A DNA stretch of 7,233 bases from Candidatus Sulfotelmatobacter sp. (GTDB lineage Bacteria; Acidobacteriota; Terriglobia; Terriglobales; Acidobacteriaceae), in the NCBI GenBank assembly GCA_030037575.1, contig JASHRB010000486.1, forward strand, positions 1-7,233. The letters are read 5' to 3'. The notes beneath the pieces were generated by a model that was not told the DNA's origin, searched no databases, and was given only the letters and a program-made list of their open reading frames with translations. This document shows positions 5,512-7,233 of the stretch, piece after piece. Numbering within the stretch: position 1 is the first letter of the stretch; each line of letters opens with the position of its first letter. Both the position numbers and the translations under genes were made by a program.

Positions 5512-6846
5512 GTGGCCACCCCAAATCGCGTTCGGTCTGGTGGGAATGCAAGAACTCTTTCCAGACGGGATTTCCGCGCCTATCAAGAACTAAAGAACGG
5601 AATCCATCGCTATCTTTTGAACAAGATTGATCTACAACAGGTTCTCGCACTCCCCGACGATCGAAGGCGACTCCAGGTATTCCCGGTGATCCAGGAAGTC
5701 GTCTCACAGCTGAAGGTACCCTTTAGCGATCCCGAAGAGAGGGAGCGCCTATCGCTTGAGATATTCGACGAAGTGTTCGGTCTGGGCCCAATCGAACCGT
5801 TGATGCAGGACCCGAGCATCAGCGACATCTTGATTAACGGAGCCGGGGAAGTCTACATCGAGCGCGAGGGAGTGCTCGAAGAGACGAAGGTTATATTCAA
5901 GGATGATGTGCACCTAATGCGGATCATCAACGCCCTTCTTTCCGCGAGTGGACGCAGCATAGATGAATCATCTCCCATGGTGGACGCTCGACTCGCGGAT
6001 GGGTCCCGCGTCAATGTGATCCTTCCACCCCTAGCCATTGATGGTCCCCACATTTCCATTCGTCGATTCGGCCATACTTCGATCACGGAAGCCGATCTCT
6101 TGACGAATCAAAGCCTCACGTCGCCCACGCTGGCATTACTGAAAGCTGCAGTGGCTGCACGCCTAAATATCGTGATCTCAGGGGGGAGCGGTACCGGGAA
6201 GACCACATTGCTGAATGTGCTTTCTGGCTACATCTCCGCCAAAGAGCGCATTGTCACCATCGAAGATTCGGCAGAATTACAACTCAAACAACGCCACGTC
6301 GTCCGGCTGGAATGCCGCCCCTCTAATCCAGAGGGGAAAGGAGGAACTTCAGCACGACGGCTCGTGATTAATAGTTTGCGAATGCGTCCCAACCGAATCA
6401 TTGTTGGTGAAGTGCGAGGTGAAGAAGCTCTGGACATGCTGCAAGCAATGAACACCGGCCATGATGGATCACTGACTACTGTTCATGCCAATAGTCCTCG
6501 TGACGCTCTGGCACGTATAGAGACAATGGCGATGATGGCAAACCTGAACTTGTCTGAGAAAGCAATCCGAAAACAGATTGTATCGGCGATTGCACTAATT
6601 GTTCAGGTTGCACGCTTCAACGATGGGACACGTCGCATCACGCAAATCACGGAAATCACTGGAATGGAGGGTGAGGTGATCAGCCTGCAAGACCTGTTTG
6701 TTTTTGAAAAGCGTGGAGTCTCATCGGATGGAAGGATAGTCGGAATTCTTGCGGCGACGGGAATCAGACCCAAATTCGGAGAGACAATCAAGCCCTTTGG
6801 TCTCAACTTGCCCACGAATCTTTTCGAGCCAACCGCTCGGCGCTAG
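5512..6846 (+). CDS. cpaF: CpaF/TadA-family secretion ATPase
   Basis: Cytoplasmic hexameric ATPase of the T2SSE/VirB11 superfamily, CpaF branch. These proteins power assembly of Tad/Flp-type pili or related secretion machines at the inner membrane. The frame is open from GTG 5500 (448 codons; residue numbers below use this). I prefer GTG 5512 (444 residues) because of its GGAG. The N-terminal domain has [20 protein letters not shown] at 91-110 and [13 protein letters not shown] at 112-124. The ATPase core has Walker A GGSGTGKT at 228-235, the Asp box [12 protein letters not shown] at 249-260, Walker [16 protein letters not shown] at 296-310 and the His box [15 protein letters not shown] at 319-333. 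Length and all motifs are normal for CpaF, so it should be active. No Tad partner (TadB, TadC, CpaB, CpaC or CpaE) is seen in this window. The IS66 relic lies upstream, and about 390 nt without a clear gene follow. It may be an orphan or the first gene of a cluster that continues beyond the window. Confidence 0.93.
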   Translation: MATPNRVRSGGNARTLSRRDFRAYQELKNGIHRYLLNKIDLQQVLALPDDRRRLQVFPVIQEVVSQLKVPFSDPEERERLSLEIFDEVFGLGPIEPLMQDPSISDILINGAGEVYIEREGVLEETKVIFKDDVHLMRIINALLSASGRSIDESSPMVDARLADGSRVNVILPPLAIDGPHISIRRFGHTSITEADLLTNQSLTSPTLALLKAAVAARLNIVISGGSGTGKTTLLNVLSGYISAKERIVTIEDSAELQLKQRHVVRLECRPSNPEGKGGTSARRLVINSLRMRPNRIIVGEVRGEEALDMLQAMNTGHDGSLTTVHANSPRDALARIETMAMMANLNLSEKAIRKQIVSAIALIVQVARFNDGTRRITQITEITGMEGEVISLQDLFVFEKRGVSSDGRIVGILAATGIRPKFGETIKPFGLNLPTNLFEPTARR

Positions 6847-7233
6847 AAATAAAATGGAATGCACTTGACTGCGAAAGTGTATGGTCCGTCGCCGGACTGC
6901 AAGAGGGTTCGAAGTTGGCTGAAGGGACAGTCCGCGTAAATGTATCAGGCCTCTTTGCGGAGAATCGCTCTCCGGGAAGGGTTGGGCCGTTTTAGTCAGC
7001 GGAGCCATTATCAACCCCTGCCAAAAGCGGCCGTGTCTTCCAACTGGACGAAGTCGAGTTCTGGAATTCTCTTTCGCGGAAGTCTACCGAAGGTAGGAAC
7101 GACGAAAACACCTGTCAAAAGACGTGCCTGAAAACCTGTGGCGTAACGAGACCTCTTACGACCGTGGCGATTAAGGACAGGCACGCGCGGATCATCATCA
7201 AGTGATGGCACTACTACTACAACACCAGCTCCG
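6847..7233. other. Stretch after cpaF without an assignable gene
   Basis: No ORF here is convincing. On the plus strand, one frame is open from 6996 to TGA 7203-7205 and reads SGRVFQLDEVEFWNSLSRKS near 7026-7085 and TTVAIKDRHARIIIK at the end, but it has no ATG and a stop lies just upstream. An ATG at 7205-7207 overlaps that TGA and opens a frame (MALLLQHQL) that runs off the window. On the minus strand, a frame is open from the window edge to 7011 (VVVVVPSLDDDPRVPVLNRH, ending DFVQLEDTAAFGRG). Only one of these strands is likely to be real, if either. Short stems GTCCG/CGGAC (6884-6897) and CACTT/AAGTG (6862-6879) lack the T-run of a terminator. Confidence 0.4.

Noticed and set aside
6900..6950. 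A possible tRNA T-arm (GGTTCGAA near 6906-6913)
   Set aside because: The flanking bases do not pair into a 5-bp T-stem, and no acceptor, D or anticodon arms could be built around it.
6940..7131. 63-codon plus-strand ORF after cpaF starting with ATG
   Set aside because: Its composition (Ser, Arg and Lys rich) shows no recognisable motif or ribosome-binding site, and competing frames look at least as protein-like.
7191..7220. Short ATC and CTA trinucleotide runs as a repeat array
   Set aside because: There are only about three units of each, with no regular spacer, so this is neither a CRISPR array nor a meaningful tandem repeat.

Overview
The window looks like a stretch of an Acidobacteriota (or similar soil bacterial) chromosome with an accessory segment in the middle. 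The main clue is the 801-residue permease at 166-2571. It has the doubled MacB/FtsX layout of the acidobacterial duplicated orphan permeases (ADOP), a family expanded in that phylum. The CpaF-type ATPase and the IS66 subtype agree with this but do not prove it. The assignment is an inference from protein families only.

Layout: (1) 1-165 holds no gene, only a small inverted repeat downstream of the permease. (2) 166-3955 is a minus-strand block, read right to left: a possible twin-arginine-type leader ORF, a glyoxalase-like (VOC) protein, an unrecognised cysteine-rich protein whose reading frame seems to switch twice, and the ADOP permease. (3) About 4127-5365 is a mobile-element graveyard on the minus strand: a strong 14-bp hairpin, the C-terminal part of a P4-type primase/SF3 helicase broken by several single-base frameshifts, an AT-rich junction, and the C-terminal part of an IS66 transposase. 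(4) 5366-5511 is a short regulatory-looking stretch with an inverted repeat, a 12-bp palindrome and a possible promoter. (5) 5512-6846 on the plus strand is an intact CpaF/TadA-family secretion ATPase. (6) 6847-7233 has no gene that I can name.

The permease (2.4 kb) and the ATPase (1.3 kb) are clean. The loci between them show at least four apparent single-base indels, several in short homopolymers. Either the middle region is decaying, as expected around a dead prophage or plasmid island, or the assembly has local errors; raw reads would decide. I see no convincing new multi-gene system. The points most worth a second look are the frame mosaic at 2593-3147, the leader ORF that becomes an N-terminal signal for the VOC protein if one base is removed, the multiply shifted primase, and the isolated cpaF with a palindrome-rich 5' region.
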